DNA from: Thermoplasmata archaeon
GTDB lineage: Archaea; Thermoplasmatota; Thermoplasmata; Lutacidiplasmatales; UBA184
DNA length: 7,322 nucleotides
NCBI GenBank assembly: GCA_030040755.1
Contig: JASHTC010000131.1
Coordinates: 1 to 7,322, forward strand
Reading direction: 5' to 3'
Part shown: piece by piece, positions 6,545 to 7,322 of the stretch
Layout of the letters: every line of letters starts with the position of its first letter
Numbering within the stretch: the first letter of the stretch is position 1
Made by a program: the position numbers and the translations under genes
Notes under the pieces: generated by a model
What the model was told of the DNA's origin: nothing
Database searches by the model: none
Seen by the model: the letters and a program-made list of their open reading frames with translations, nothing else

Positions 6545-7322
6545 ATGCACCTCGACCCGTTCGAGCTCCACCGACCGGCCTCGGTCGACGAGGTCGTGGC
6601 GCTGGCGCGGACCTTCGAGGGGAAGTTCGACTACCTGGCGGGCGGCACGGACCTCCTGCCGAACTACAAGATGCACCTCAACCTGCGGCCCCACCTGGTG
6701 GCCCTGGAGGACGTCGAGGAACTCCGCGGCCGCTCGCTCGACCGAGTCGGCGCGATGGAACGGCTCGCCGACCTCGAGGGCGACGGGGCGCTCCTCGCCG
6801 CCTACCCGCCGGTCGGGGACGCGGTCCGGGAAATCGCGACCCCGCTCGTCCGCTCGAGCGGGACCGTCGGAGGGAACCTCCTGGTCGAGACCCGGTGCTT
6901 CTTCTTCAACCAGAGCTACTTCTGGCGCGAGAGCCTCGGGTTCTGCCTCAAGGCCGACGGGGACCGCTGCCACGTCGTTCCCCAGGCGACGAAATGCTAT
7001 GCGACCTTCTCCGGGGACCTCGCCCCGGCGCTGATGTCGGTCGACGCGGAGGTCGAGGTCGCCGGTCCCGGGGGCCGCCGCCGGCTGCCGCTGGACCGGA
7101 TGTACGACCGGGAGGGCGACGGGATCCATCGCCTGACCCTGCGGCCGGGCGACCTGGTGGTCGGCGTACACCTGCCGGCGCAGACCCGCGGCCGCCCGGG
7201 CCGGTACCTCAAGCTGCGGGTCCGGCCGTCGTTCGACTTCCCCGAGCTCGGCGTCGCGGCGTCGGGCACATTCGAGGGAGACCGCGTCCGGGCGCTCCGC
7301 GTGGCGATCGGCGGGGCGGAGA
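6545..7322 (+). CDS. hcrB: Molybdenum hydroxylase FAD subunit with [4Fe-4S] insertion, HcrB-like (partial)
   Basis: This is the FAD-binding medium subunit, cut by the right edge after 259 codons; family members run to roughly 320 residues. FAD-binding signatures are AGGTDLLPN (32-40) and SGTVGGNL (105-112). Directly after the second comes an insertion with C118, C134, C142 and C151, in TRCFFFNQSYFWR, GFCLKADGDRCHV and KCYATFSGD. Ordinary CoxM/XdhB proteins lack it. It corresponds to the loop that holds an additional [4Fe-4S] cluster in HcrB of 4-hydroxybenzoyl-CoA reductase, with the same cysteine spacing (16, 8, 9) as I recall for that enzyme. The cluster is the entry point for low-potential electrons, presumably from ferredoxin. 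The ATG lies 5 bases after the hcrA stop, with GGAAGGGGG (6526-6534) about 10 bases upstream. The segment between residues 54 and 69 looks several residues shorter than usual. Confidence 0.92.
   Translation, partial: MHLDPFELHRPASVDEVVALARTFEGKFDYLAGGTDLLPNYKMHLNLRPHLVALEDVEELRGRSLDRVGAMERLADLEGDGALLAAYPPVGDAVREIATPLVRSSGTVGGNLLVETRCFFFNQSYFWRESLGFCLKADGDRCHVVPQATKCYATFSGDLAPALMSVDAEVEVAGPGGRRRLPLDRMYDREGDGIHRLTLRPGDLVVGVHLPAQTRGRPGRYLKLRVRPSFDFPELGVAASGTFEGDRVRALRVAIGGAE

Noticed and set aside
1..7322. CRISPR arrays, tRNA/rRNA genes, insertion sequences, long direct or inverted repeats
   Set aside because: None were visible by reading; the window is almost fully occupied by the genes listed.

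Overview
The window comes from a GC-rich archaeon. The left half carries proteins found in archaea and eukaryotes but not bacteria (S19e, L39e, L31e, aIF6, a PDCD5-type protein), and a TATA box sits about 30 bases upstream of a gene with no ribosome binding site. I cannot name the lineage. The GC content with intact archaeal housekeeping genes would suit, for example, a GC-rich Thermoplasmatota-like or other uncultured lineage.

Layout. Positions 1-75 (+) are the last 24 codons of an unidentified basic protein. Positions 100-2124 (-) are a compact translation operon, read right to left: rps19e, a PDCD5-family gene, rpl39e, rpl31e, eif6. Gaps are 15-29 bases, and strong Shine-Dalgarno (SD) sites precede the three middle genes. 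Positions 2125-2310 are a divergent intergenic region with a clear TATA box for the leftward operon and only a weak candidate for the rightward one. Positions 2311-7322 (+) are a second compact operon: a MocA-like molybdenum cofactor cytidylyltransferase, an XdhC-type maturation factor, then three subunits of a molybdenum hydroxylase: small 2x[2Fe-2S], large Mo-binding, and a medium FAD-binding subunit cut by the window edge.

The right-hand enzyme is the most interesting content. Its large subunit resembles 4-hydroxybenzoyl-CoA reductase (HcrA) more than CO dehydrogenase or xanthine dehydrogenase. Its FAD subunit carries a four-cysteine insertion (C118, C134, C142, C151), the hallmark of the extra [4Fe-4S] cluster in HcrB. 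In known Hcr enzymes that cluster lets low-potential electrons flow from ferredoxin through FAD and two [2Fe-2S] clusters to Mo, which reductively removes a phenolic hydroxyl group in anaerobic aromatic degradation. The two upstream genes fit this: MocA makes the cytosine dinucleotide form of the cofactor, and XdhC handles maturation and insertion of the sulfurated cofactor. The predicted role is an archaeal reductive aryl-CoA dehydroxylase or close relative, encoded with its own cofactor supply. The substrate is inferred, because no CoA ligase or ring reductase lies within the window.
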